Under the pieces are notes generated by a model. The model was given only the letters and a program-made list of their open reading frames with translations, made no database searches and was not told where the DNA came from. The translations under genes were made by a program, and so were the position numbers. Source: Wurfbainia villosa (Eukaryota > Streptophyta > Magnoliopsida > Zingiberales > Zingiberaceae). From it: a stretch of DNA of 64,000 nucleotides. Location of the stretch: assembly GCA_025175895.1 (NCBI GenBank), contig CM045993.1:53076621-53140620 (forward strand), read 5' to 3'. Positions 46,364-57,536 of the stretch are shown here, one piece after another; the first letter of the stretch is position 1; every line of letters begins with the position of its first letter.

Positions 46364-46531
46364 TATCACACTCGCCCTTTTTGGGACCAGAATCCGGAAG
46401 GGGCGGCGCGTGACGTGACCGTACATACATAGATTACATACAGCGGAAGACTTTATACATACTTCTTAATTCTTACAGCCGAAGACTTCAGGCCTATATT
46501 TTTTTTTTCTTTTAAAACATAAACATGCATT

Positions 46532-46612
<81 letters not shown>

Positions 46613-49364
46613 TTCTTCTTCTTAACATAGAGTATGCATCATAACATGTATAGATACTTCTTCTTACTTCTTCTTTACTTCTTCTTATTAACATAACATG
46701 TATCATCCATAACATGGCAGCATAAAAGGTATCATCTATAACATAGCAGCATATCATGTGAATATATGACTTAATCAAACATAACATATAACATATGTAA
46801 CATAGCAAATCATCATAACATACAACATATATATATGACATATCAAACATAACATACATCATATGTAACATAGTGGCATAAACATAACATATCAAACATA
46901 ACATGCAACATATATATATGACATATCAACATAACATGTGAACATAACAATCTAATCATGTAACATATGAAGGATGCTTTTGAAAACATATATTTTAGGT
47001 ACGTAAACATAAATCTCAACATATTTGGGCCCGGCATTGTACCACTTCTTCATTATCATAGCGCGCATCCCTAAATAGACCCGAGGTAGCAAATCTCGAA
47101 CCTACTAGGTTACTAGGCCCGATCTTAGTTAAATCGACCTAGGCAATCGTCATAGCGTAGAAGCCCATCCTAGGCGAGTCTTACTCCATCGACCTAGGGC
47201 ATCTTGGAGCCCATCCACTAGGCCCGAGTCTTATTCCATTGACCTAGGGGCAATCATACATAGAGGCCCATCCTAGGCCCGAGTCTAATTCCATCGACCT
47301 AGGGCATCTTAGGAGCCCATCCCTTCTTGGACCTTGTTAAGGTCTTGGTACAAGCCATGCAGAAGCTAAAATACTTATATTCTTATTTTATAACATAGCT
47401 TATTTCATTTCGCAACATAGCATACTTCATTTCATAACATATCATGCTTCACTTCATGAACATTTCATCTTTCATTTCATAAACATACCATACTTCATTT
47501 CATAACATATCATTCTTCATTTCATCATCATATCATATTCATTTCGTGAACATATCATTTTGTTTCATTTCATAATCTTATCCTATTCCATTTCATAACA
47601 TATCTTAAATATCACATACACATAAGCATGGCATAAGGCAAGGCATCAAGAGTAAGTAAACACTAACCTAAGGCATATTATCTTCATCTAGCATCATTTA
47701 ATATCACAAGTCAACATGAATTCACCCAACATAAAACACATGTTAACCTAATTCATTTAACATAACAACAACTTCATATGCATATAAAACTTGAATTAAA
47801 GCTTAATTTAATCACCCAAAAATACATGATGGCCGAATGGTCCATAGGGGTTTCTAGGGTTATCTTTTAACCTAATTCATTTACACAACAACAACTTCAT
47901 TTGCATATAGAACATGAATTAAACTTCATTTAATCACCCAAAAATACATGATGGCCGAATGGTCCATAGGGGTTTCTTGGGTTATCTTTTTAACCTATTT
48001 CATTTAACATACTAAGCACATCATAAGCATACAAAACATGGAATAAAGCTTCATTGAATCACAACAATATAGGGTTGGCCGAATGTCCTTATATGTTTTT
48101 AGGGCTATGCCTTTACCCTAATTCAATTAACCTACTAACAACATCATAAGCATACAAAACATGGAATAAAGCTTCATTGAATCATCAAAATATAGGGGTG
48201 GCCGAATGGTCCTTGTTGGCTTTTAGGGTTAACTTTTGTCCTAATCCATTTAAAATCCTAACATCATCATATAGTTACAAAACATAGCATAGAAACCTTA
48301 AAAACATGGCTTGGCCGAATGGATCTTGGTGGCTATTAGGGTTAACTTTTGTCCAAATCCATTTTAAATCCTAACATCATCATATAGTTACAAAACATAG
48401 CATAGAAACCTTAAAAACATGGCTTGGCCGAATGGATCTTGGTGGCTATTAGGGTTAACTTTTGTCCTAATCTATTTTAAATCCTAACATCATCATATAG
48501 TTACAAAACATAGCATAGAAACCTTAAAAACATGGCTTGGCCGAATGGATCTTGGTGGCTATTAGGGTTAACTTTTGTCCTAAGGAAAACCAAACCTAGC
48601 CCTTGCTTCTTGCTTGGATGAGTTTCGGCCAAGGGATGAAAATGGAGAGGGAGAGCTCTAGGATTCGGTGAGGAAGAAGAAGAGAAGAGGGAGAAGTGGA
48701 GAAGTGGTTCTTCTCTTGTCCCTTCATTCCCTATTTATTCATTTGAAGAGTCCCTTGATCTCCCTTACACTTAAACATAATTTCCCCTATTCCTCTAATG
48801 ATATAATTCTATTGGGTTTCTGGTTAGTGGGTGCATCTATAGGGCTTGGCTATCTCTAGAGGTTTGGGGTTCAATTCCTAGGCCTTGCATCCCTTTTTGG
48901 ATTATTTTTTTTTATTTTTGAAAAAACCCACATAAAGTCCCTATAATCATACAAAATTTCTTATAAAATTTCTAGATCTTGGGATGAAAAACGGAGGAAA
49001 GGGAAATGGGGAATTCGGCCAAGGATGAGGAAGAAGGAGAATGAAGAAGGAAAGTGGGGTTTTACTTCCACTCTTCTCTTAATTCTCCTCTTTAATACCT
49101 AGGGAATGAACACCCATCATCCTTTCATGGGGAGGGCGTGAACCAACTCCTCATCTTCCCATCTATATTCTTTTTATATTCTTTATATATCTTATCCATA
49201 ATTTATCCTAGGGTCTAGTGGTGTCAAGGCTACCTCCCTATTAGGAGGTTTAGGGTTCAAATCCTACCTATAACCATCTTTTATATTTATTTTATTTTAA
49301 ACCTTTTATGGCCTTAAAACCTATATAATTACTTTGCATAGCTTAGAATTTTGCGGGCGTTACA
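46364..49364 (-). repeat. Element E: LTR3 (5' LTR)
   Basis: 3,001 bp. It lacks the long G run (gggagggcg at 49129-49138), has the longest AT microsatellite and ends GCGGGCGTTACA. It has the start variant TATCACACTC. It includes small deletions near 47130-47220 relative to the other LTRs. Confidence 0.92.
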
Positions 49365-50548
49365 GTTCGCCATAGCAATTGTGATACACATTCTCCCATA
49401 GCTACATATTTATCTTCGGTTGTGGAAAGTGCTACGCATTACTGTTTATGGCTTGACCAACTAACCAAGGCTGATCCTATGAAATGACAGCCCCCACTAG
49501 TGTTTTTCCTATCCAACTTGTATCCGGCTTAGTGAGAGTCGGTATAGCCAACTAAATCAAAAGATTCAGTCTGGGGGTACCACAATCCTACATTGATAGT
49601 GCCTTTTAAGTATCTTATAGTTCTTTTTACAGCAATCATGTGAGACTCCTTAGCACAAGCTTGAAATCTAGCACACATACCAACAGCGAATAAAATATCT
49701 GGTCGACTCGCTATTAAGTACAATAAACTCCCTATGAAACTCCTATAATTTTTCAAATCCACTGCCTTCCCTTTCTCATCACTATCTAAACGAGCATTGA
49801 CAGCTATAGGTGTGCCTACTTCCTTAGCTTCCTCCACATGAAACTTTTTCAGTAACTCCATTGCGTATTTAGATTGATGTATAAAAATCCCTTCCTTGGT
49901 TTGCTTTATCTCAAGTCCTAGAAAGAAGGTCAATTCTCCTACTTGACTCATCTCAAATTTACTTTCCATGTGACCAATAAACTCATTAAGATAATCCCTA
50001 TTGTTTGAGCCACAGATTATGTCATCAACTTAAACCTGGGCTACAAATATGTATTCACCATCCCTTTTCAAGAATAGTGTGCACGTGGGATCTATCTGTC
50101 CTCTCCTAAAACCATTCTCAATTAGGAAGGTTGACAACCGCTCATACCAGGCATGAGGTGCTTGTTTAAGCCCATAAAGAGCCTTTTTTAGTTTGTACAC
50201 GTGGTCTGAGAATTGTGCGTTCTCAAACCCCAGGGGTTGTTCAACATAGACTTCCTCCTTGATGACTTCATTCAAGAAGGCTGACTTCACATCCATTTGA
50301 TATAGTTTGAAGCCTTTGTATGCTGCATAAGCAAGCATTAGTCTTATGGATTCTAACCATGCTACAGGGGCATAAGTCTCATCATAATCTAATCCCTCAA
50401 TTTGGTTGTAGCCTTTGACTACTAACCTTGCCTTATTTCTAACTATTTCTCCTCTATGATTTCTTTTATTCTTAAACACCCATTTAGTCCCAAAAATAGA
50501 GGTTTTACCAGGTCTAGGGATTAAATCCCAAACTTGATTTCTCTCAAA
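49365..50548 (-). pseudogene. pol: Element C: reverse transcriptase and RNase H, N-terminal part
   Basis: RT is recognisable from TKWVFKNKRNHRGEIVRNKARL (50430-50490) through YQMDVKSAFLNE, KKALYGLKQAPHAWYERL and the palm motif with VDDIICGSNN. A TAA replaces the Tyr codon of YVDD (about 50028-50030). Then come FEMSQVGELTFFLGL, YRSFIGSLLYLIASRPD and LVGYTDSH. RNase H follows with SALVSWSSHKQ, a stop, and STTEDKYVAMGEC up to the E insertion. All in one frame; stops at about 49526, 49446 and 50028 and one before FERNQ (50546). Confidence 0.92.
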
Positions 50549-52084
50549 CTAGCCTAACTCATCTTGCATTGCAATGATCCATTCTGGATCAAGCAAAGCA
50601 TCATCCACTAACTTGGGCTCAATCTCAGAAATCAAGGCAACTTCATTTCCTTCATTTATGAAAAATGATCTAGTCTTCACCCCATGTTGGATGCCTCTAA
50701 TAATTTGGTTTTGGGGATGACTAGTAGCATTCCTAGTGAATCTTGTTACTTGAAGTGGTTCTAGTACTACTGAAATATGTTCAGATTCTCCAACCTCAAG
50801 TGATGACCCTTGAGCTCTCACTCTATCTTCATCAGAATCTACTCTTGCTTCCCTTATAGGGTTGCTATCTTCCAATTCCAGCTTCCTCAATTCCAGCTCC
50901 CTCTTCATCTTTTGCAAAAATGTTCCTAAAAGATCCTTGGTATTTATGATATACACTGTACAACCAAAAACCCTAAGGTGCTTGATTGTTGGTGGCTTTC
51001 CAAACCAAAGTTCATGTGGTGTTTTTTCTAAGAATCTATGTATCAAAATCCAATTTTAAACATAGCACGCAGTGCTAACTGCTTCAGCCCATAGGAAGTT
51101 TGGTAATTGGTATTCGTTTAGCATACTCCTAGCTGTCTCTTGCAAGCCTCTATTTCTCCTTTCTACAACACCATTTTGTTGTGGTATTCTAGGTGTGGAG
51201 AATTCATGTTTGTATCCTTTCACTAAACAAAAGTCCTTAAGTTTAGCATTTTCAAACTCTCCTCCATGATCACTTCTAATGATTTTAATTGTTGAGTTTT
51301 TCTCATTCTCAACTCTTCTACAAACGAAAATGAAGGTTTCTACTGTTTGGTCCTTATGTTTAAGAAAATAAGTCCAAGTATATCTAGTATAATCATCCAC
51401 AATAACCAACCAATATCTACTATCATTGATAGATCTAATAGTTCTAGTATCAAACAAATCCATGTGTAGTAAATTTAATGCTTGTAAAGAACTTACAGAA
51501 TTCTTCTCTTTGTGGGAAGATCTCACTTGCTTTCCTTTTTGGCACGCCCCACAAACCCTATCCTTCTCGTAGGTGATTGAGGGCAGTCCACTTAAAAGTT
51601 CCTTCTTGTCCAAATTCTTGATGTTCTTCATGTTGACATGGGTCAATCTCTTGTGCCATAACCACGACTCTTCTTCCTTGGATATGTAACTCTTAAAAGA
51701 CAAGTTAATAGCACTACTAAATCTAACTTGATAAATATTTTCCTTCCTAGATCCTATTAACATGGTTTCATTGGTGTCTCTATGGATCACAAGGCATTGA
51801 GTTGAGTGAAACTCAACTCTATACCCTGCATCACACAATTGACTTACACTCAACAAGTTAAATGCCATCCATTTACCTAACAATACATTTTTTATTACAA
51901 ATTTTTCATAAATGTTAATGTTACCTACTCCTACAACCTTAAATTTACCATTATTACCAAAGGAAATTGTACCTTGGTCTTTGGCATGAATTGAGGAAAA
52001 CAAAGAGGAGTTCTCTGTCATATGTTTGGAGCAACCGCTGTCCACAAACCATGTAGTTGGACACTCCCCCATGGTGGGTCCCTG
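50549..52084 (-). pseudogene. pol: Element C: protease and integrase
   Basis: The frame 52072-51056 alone is 338 codons. It starts with the protease WFVDSGCSKHMTE (DSG intact). NLLSVSQLCDAGY and a GAG-pre-integrase with WLWHKRLTHVNM follow, then the zinc-binding CGACQKGKQ. The integrase core is intact: LLHMDLFDTRT, IVDDYTRYTWTYFL, RSDHGGEFEN, TPRIPQQNGVVERRNR. After one stop (ACYV-stop-NWIL) the C-terminal part continues as 51046-50549 (TPHELWFGKPPTIKHL, FGCTVYI). The usual D-D-E residues are visible, so a single stop separates core from tail. Confidence 0.92.
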
Positions 52085-53851
52085 CTAAACACAGAAAATT
52101 TGGTCTTTTGGAACCCACAAGTTGGGTCCCTCTGCATCTACTACAAACTTCCTAGGAATCCAAGCCTTAGAAATTCCAATAACAGGTGATCTAGTAGAAA
52201 TAAAACCAGTAGTGATAGTTCTACCATTACCAAATTTAGACCTAGCAGTTCTTGCATTAACATATTTTCCTTTAGTAGTTTTAGTTCCATCAATTCCACC
52301 AAAAGAAACTTTAGATCTAGATGCAGGTTTCCTAGACACTAAGAATATATAACTAAATTCCTTTTGTTGAGAATTGAACCCTAGTCTAGCCTTGTTATAG
52401 ACTGCACGTTGGGCTCGTAATATCATGTTTAATGTCTTTTATCCAATGGTAAATTTCTCAAGTGTGCACTTGAGATCTTCCACATGTGCCTTCAAGGATG
52501 TATTCTCATCCTTGATCTCCTCCAAATGAGGATTTCCAACACCACTATCATCAGACAGTGTATTAGTATTCTTAACTAGTTCTAATTCAGTTTTCGGTAA
52601 TTTAACCTTAGTTTTGGATTTTTTCAGAGCATTTGTCAAACAAGCAATAGTTTCATACAATTTATCTAAATGGGGAGAGTTTACCTAATCATCATCCGAA
52701 GATAATGATGAAGTGTCCGAATTTGATTGCTCCCAATCAGAATGCCTTAGCTCTCCATCCAAATCTGAATTTTTAGAATTCTCCAATGCCATGAGAGCCT
52801 TTTGCTTTGCTCCCTTCTTCTCACTTTCTTCTTCCAATGAGGAGGATGAGGATGAAGTATCATCCCAAGTAGCCTTCAATGCTTTCTTCCTCTTGGCCTT
52901 TTCTTCCTTCTTTTTGTACATAGGGCATTCACTTTTAAAGTGACTTTTCCTATGACAATGAAAGCACTCTACATCAGCTTTATCCTAATTAATTTCAGAA
53001 CTTTTACCTTTCTTTTTGTTGGTGAAGTATTTCTTCACATCCTTCTTGTTGTATTTTTGGGTTCTTCTCATCAATCTCCTCACAAAGTTAGCCATCTTGC
53101 TAGAGGATGACTCATCATCTCCATCTGAATCTGATGATGAAGAGGAGGAAGAAACTTCCTTCTTCTTGCTCTCCTTGCTGTGATTTCCTGCAATAAAAGC
53201 TAGACCCTTCTCCTTTGGGCTTCAATTAGCTTTTTCATGCAATTCCAATTGACAAACAAATTCATCAATCTTAATTGTTGAAAGATCCCTTGATACTTTA
53301 TAGGCTTTCACCATAGATCACCACAAAGTATTCCTAGGGAAAGATTTGAGTACATACCTGGCTAAATCCCTGTTTTCAACAGCCTCTCCAATAGAATGGA
53401 GTCCATTGAGTATTTCTTTAAACCTACCATGCAGTTCACTTACAGTTTCAGTCTCCTTCATGATGAAATTCTGAAGTTGGTTCAAGTAGAGATCCCTCTT
53501 CGCTGTCCTTGAATCTCTGGTTCCTTCATGTAGCTCCATCAACTTCCTCCAAAGTTCTTGAGCACTACTGAAGGGGCCAACTTTGTTGAGTTGGTCCTTG
53601 GCTACACCGCACTGCAGAGTTACGGTTGCTTTGGCATTGGCATACGCTCTTCTCCTCTATTCTGTCGACCACAGAGAAGACACTAACACCCTTCCTTCGT
53701 CATCGGTTGGTGGTGTGAATCCCTCTGAGACGGAGAACCACATATCCATGTCCATCATCAAGTAGTATTCCATTCGGCTCTTCCAATACTAGAAGTTTTG
53801 GTCGTCAAAATATGGGGGTCGAGTTGTGTTGAATCCCTCTTGCACTGCCAT
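52085..53851 (-). pseudogene. gag: Element C: gag (SIRE-like), nonsense-mutated
   Basis: Gag from ATG at 53851 (MAVQEGFN). The order matches the D gag: YWKSRMEYYLMMD, UBN2 core with LWRKLMELHEGTRDSRTAKR and LHGRFKEIL, a serine/aspartate-rich stretch (53115-53160), a zinc knuckle CFHCHRKSHFKSECP (H for G at one site, 52925-52970), a lysine-rich region, an acidic/serine region (52690-52870), a coiled-coil-like block and a tail with WIPRKFVVD and LWVPKDQIF leading into protease. At least eight in-frame stops (for example NF-stop-YWK, LW-stop-SMV, IN-stop-DKA) and no frameshift. It was once co-linear with pol. Confidence 0.9.
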
Positions 53852-53893
53852 TCCTTGATACTCTGGTGGAGGTGAATCCGGTGCAGAGCCCTT

Positions 53894-53905
53894 GCTCTGA
53901 TACCA
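53894..53905 (-). other. Element C: primer binding site
   Basis: The minus strand reads TGGTATCAGAGC, a perfect match to the initiator-Met complement, two bases from the 5' LTR. Confidence 0.92.
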
Positions 53906-54596
53906 TTTGTTGGGATCGAGGCTCGCTAGAGACGGGGGGTGAATAGCGATTTGAAAAAGTCTAACTCAAATTTCACTACAAAATAGTGGATTACACAGCG
54001 GAAATAGAAAGAAAAGCAAAGAGCACAAACACAACCAATACGCAGGTATTTACGTGTTTCGAAACTCAGTAGTTCCTACTCCACGGGCAGCTCAAAAGGA
54101 AAGTCTACTATGAATGGATCGGAATGTTTTCGGAGGTGAAAAACTTCACCTCTTAAAAGATTACAATGCAATGAAGATAATCAAGAACAGTAAGATAAGA
54201 AGTTATAACATGTTACAGATTTGTTGTTCAGCTTCTTGCGTTGAAGATGGAGTTGTAGCGCTTGCAAGAAGGTGATCGACTGTAGTTGTGAGCACTTGTT
54301 ATAGAGGAGGCGAGATGAGAGCAAGGCTTTTTCACTTCTTCTCCTTCAGAATGAATCACAGGAAGCTTGTCTAACTCAAATCGAAAACTGAAGCTCAAGA
54401 ACTGATTCTCTTCTTCTTCATCAAGCCTTTTATCTTCCTCCATTGGAACCCTAGAAGTCACGCTCGACCAAAACTTGATCTTATCCCCGTACCACCTTCA
54501 ACCTCTGGTGGTTTTCCAGGAAAGGATTTTGCTCCTTCAATCGAAAATTGTCCCATTTGAATATTTACTCAAAACGGAAGCATCCTATTGCCGCTT

Positions 54597-54965
54597 TCGC
54601 AGTCGAGCATGCAGTTGAGTCTGACTCGCGTCTGTGCTCGAAAAACACTTGTCAGTCGAGCCCGCAATTGACCTAGGCTCGGTTTTGTGACCTAATATAT
54701 AGCTACCAGTCGAGCCGCTTACCAAATCGACTCGACTGATATAGAGTTTAGAGTTTGGTGATCAGAGTATACAGTCGAGCCCGCAGTTGAGCTAGGCTTG
54801 GTTCTGTGCTATTCAATGTAGTGAGTAGTCAAGATGGCAATCGAGCCAGCTTGATTCTGTGCTATACCAAATGATAAGTAGTCAAGCTGGCAGTCGAGCC
54901 AGCTCGATTCTGTGCCTTTGTGCAAGTGTGCCAGTCGAGCTGACCCCCATTGTGGCTCGACTGAT
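54597..54965. repeat. TCGA motif array in C 5' LTR
   Basis: About a dozen AGTCGAGC / GCTCGACT motifs at irregular spacing, several inside a roughly 50-bp repeat with 'ggcttggttctgtgct'. On the minus strand the motif reads GGCTCGACTG, sharing TCGACTG with D and G. It lies upstream of the purine-rich transcribed part in the element's sense. Confidence 0.8.
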
Positions 54966-55059
54966 GTGGTAAATATTTAAGGCACATGAGTATCTTTCCT
55001 AGTAAGCTGCCACTTCTAGAGTTTCAAGCACCCAAGTAAAAGACCAAGCACATTACGGT

Positions 55060-55440
55060 GCCTTCTCCAACTAATGAATGCTCTAAGTACCTTCGACAAA
55101 GACTGAGCATGATACGACACCCTCCTTGCCTAACGAGTACTCCATGTACCCTAGCCAAAGAACGAGCATGTTACGGTGCCCCTCTTTGTCTAAGGAGTAC
55201 TCCCAGTACCCTAGCCAAAGAACGAGCATGTTACTGTGCCCTCTTTGTCTAACGAGTACTCCCAGTACCCTAGCCAAAGAATGAGCATGTTACGGTGCCC
55301 TCTTTGTCTAACGAGTATTGGGCCCATGTACCCTAGTAAGAGAATGAGCACGTTACTGTGCCCTCTCTTACTAACGAGTATACTAGCTAGAGACTGAGCA
55401 CTCTCTTGTGCCCTCTCTAACTTCAATGGAGAACGAGCAC
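55060..55440. repeat. 59-bp tandem array in C 5' LTR
   Basis: About six to seven units of roughly 59 bp with the core taccctagccaaagaacga and gtgccctcttt. The other LTR has the same array at 27490-27920, with different unit variants. Confidence 0.88.
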
Positions 55441-55869
55441 AATACTGTGCCCTCTCCATCACCAAGCTTCCGCACCTCCGGCCAACTTGTATTCTTCCTA
55501 ATGGAGAACAAGCACGTTACTATGCCCTCTCCATCACCAAGCTTTCGGACCTCCGACAAGCTTGTATTCTTCCCAATGGAGAACGATCACATTACTATGC
55601 CCTCTCTATCACCAAGTTTCCGGACCTCCGGCCAGCTTGTTCTCTTCCTCTACCATGGTTCCCCTTTGGATTTCCATCCATACCAAGACTTACCCTTGGA
55701 TTTCTCCCAAGGTCTAATGTCACTCTAAACATCTAACTTAGTGACCTTAGGTTTGTATCAGTCGAGGTAATATCTTGACTACACTCTAGCTCAAACTAGA
55801 TTTCTATTTCCTTGACTTAAACCTTGTTGTTAAACATTGAATCATTAGATGAGCTTGATTGCACTAATA

Positions 55870-55874
55870 GTTTG
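55870..55874. repeat. Target-site duplication of C, right copy
   Basis: The bases gtttg, identical to 26391-26395. Confidence 0.9.
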
Positions 55875-57536
55875 TTCTATAGTCCTAGAGATCAGAGGGT
55901 GATCATTAGCACGAATGCCCAATTTTTAGAGGAAAACTATGTGATGAACCACAAGCTCATGTGTAAGATTATTCTAGAGGAATTGAGAGGGGATGTCACT
56001 ACTTCAGTACCATCGGTACAAGAGGATATACCACAAGTGACTGCATCGCGTATAACAGAGGTTACACAGTTGATACCTCATCATAGTGAGAGGGTTGTTA
56101 GACAACCTGATAGATTTATGTTCTTGATAGAATCTTCTTATTGTGTCCTTAGCGAACATGAACTTGATCCCCAGACGTATGAAAAGGCAATCCAAGATAA
56201 AGATGCAGTATCTTGGCAAAGTGTGATGAATTCTGAGATAGAATCTATGAATTCAAATCAGGTCTGGGAGTTAGTAGAACCACCCAATGGTGTACAAACC
56301 ATTCAATGCAAGTGGATCTGCAAAAGAAAGAGAGGAATAGATGGGAAGTTTGAGACCTTCAAAGCGAGGCTTATTGCGAAAGGGTATACTCAGAAAGAGG
56401 GCATTGATTATGAGGAGATCTTTTCGCCGGTAGCCATGCTTACATCTATCCAGATTCTCTTATCTATTGCTGCTCATATGGATTATGAGGTGTGGTAGAT
56501 GGATGTCAAGATAGCTTTCCTTAATGGAAGTCTTGAGGAAAATATCTATATGGAGCAACCAGAGGGATTCATTGCAAAGGGCAAAGAGCATCTAGTGTGC
56601 AAGCTTAATCGGTCCATTTATGGATTGAAGCAAGCTTCGAGATCTTGGAACATCCGCTTTGTTGAGGTAATCCAGTCTTATGGATTTATTCAAAGTCCGG
56701 ATGAGTCTTGTGTATACAAGAGATGTGATGGAAATGTAGTGGTATTTCTTGTACTATACATAGATGACATTTTGTTAATCGGCAACAATGTCAAAATGTT
56801 ATCAGACGTAAGGGTATGGTTGTCCAAATAGTTTGATATGAAGGACTTGGGAGAAGTGGGACACATCCTTGGGATCAAGGTTATAAGGGGTCGCAGGAAA
56901 AGGATATTGTGCTTATCTCAAGCTTCATATATAGACACCATTTGGGCTAGTTTTAGCATGTAGAACTCCAAGAAAGGTTTTCTACCTTTTAGGCATGGAG
57001 TACCTTTATCTAAAGAGATGTGTCCTAGAACATCAAAGGATATAGAGGAGATGAAGGCAGTTCCTTATGCTTCGGTGGTAGGAAGCCTCATGTATGCTAT
57101 GTTATGTACAAGGTTGGATATCTGCTTTGTCGTGGGCATGGTTAACAGATATCAGAGTAATCCAGGACAGGGACATTGGATTACGGTAATGGTATAACAG
57201 GCAGATCAATTACTCCCTGTGGGTTACATAGATTCTGACTTCCAATCAGATAGGGATAACAGTAAGTCTATCTCGATTTTTGTGTTTACTTTGGGTGGTA
57301 GAGTCATTGTATGGAGGAGTGTCAAGCAGAAATATGTGGCGGACTCTATCATGGAAGCCGAGTATGTGACAATCTCTGAGGTAGCAAAAGAAGCTATATG
57401 TCTCTGGAACTTCTTGATGGACTTGGATGTGATTCCTAGTTTTCCCAGAATTATCACAATTTATTGTGATAACACTGGTGCAGTTGCAAACTCGAAGGAA
57501 CCACGAGCTCATAAGGCAAGTAAACACATAGACCAC
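55875..57536 (+). pseudogene. pol: Element A: integrase C-terminus, reverse transcriptase and RNase H
   Basis: After C the A pol resumes with FYSPRDQRVIISTNAQFLEE. RT shows QCKWICKRKRGIDGKF, ARLIAKGYTQKEGIDYEE, MDVKIAFLNGSLEEN, NRSIYGLKQASRSWN and VLYIDDILLIGNN (I for V in the YVDD box). RNase H shows SKSISIFVFTLGG, SIMEAEYVTISEVAKEA and YCDNTGAVANSKEPRAHKASK before I cuts it. TAG stops at 56496, 56829 and 56961. About 90 bp are missing near 57190 compared with H (the stretch before QADQLLP). Confidence 0.9.
57532..57536. repeat. Target-site duplication of I, left copy
   Basis: The bases accac precede I. The right copy should lie past 64000; without it the call rests on the clean TG start of the LTR. 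Confidence 0.5.

Larger units (their letters stand above)
37768..49364 (-). mobile_element. Element E: three-LTR, two-internal tandem retrotransposon
   Basis: 11,597 bp in minus orientation: LTR3 (46364-49364), internal 2 (45026-46363), LTR2 (42076-45025), internal 1 (40736-42075), LTR1 (37768-40735). LTRs of about 2.95-3.0 kb and internals of about 1.34 kb are all near-identical. Each internal has a PBS at its right end and a purine-containing tract at its left end. No pol is present. The internal left end contains GTTTCGAGGACGAAAC, a block I associate with the 3' end of plant Ty3/gypsy elements, and the LTR begins TGTAACGC. A link to that superfamily is possible but not proven. The middle LTR is a hybrid of the outer two. 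Confidence 0.92.
26396..55869 (-). mobile_element. Element C: SIRE-like copia retrotransposon carrying D and E
   Basis: Spans 29.5 kb, of which about 12.4 kb is its own. Minus orientation: 5' LTR 53908-55869, PBS 53894-53905, gag 53851-52085, pol 52084-49365 plus 37762-37486, an extra ORF at 36440-35315, PPT 33812-33826, and a 3' LTR in two parts (26396-27960 and 33418-33811) split by D. E lies in RNase H. Long gag with an acidic/serine-rich tail, an additional ORF after pol and about 2-kb LTRs fit the SIRE/Maximus branch (inference). All gag-pol pieces share one frame, with about fifteen stops and no frameshift seen. Both outer termini read TA instead of TG/CA. Confidence 0.92.
53908..55869 (-). 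repeat. Element C: 5' LTR
   Basis: 1,962 bp, inner end TGTTGGG intact, outer end changed from CA to TA on the plus strand. Contents from left: a purine-rich part with a possible TATA-like site (GATAAAAGGC, minus, about 54425-54435), a TCGAG/TCGACT motif array at 54597-54965, a 59-bp tandem array at 55060-55440 and a 74-bp repeat at 55455-55640. Open frames 55408-55728 and others reflect the repeats only. Confidence 0.92.

Noticed and set aside
55060..55440. Regular direct repeats considered as a CRISPR-like array.
   Set aside because: Units are contiguous and diverged over their whole length with no unique spacers; the setting is a plant LTR.
55408..55728. A frame encoding repeated MENEH...PSPSF peptide units.
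   Set aside because: A direct product of the 74-bp tandem repeat of the C LTR, antisense or sense alike; also broken in the other LTR.
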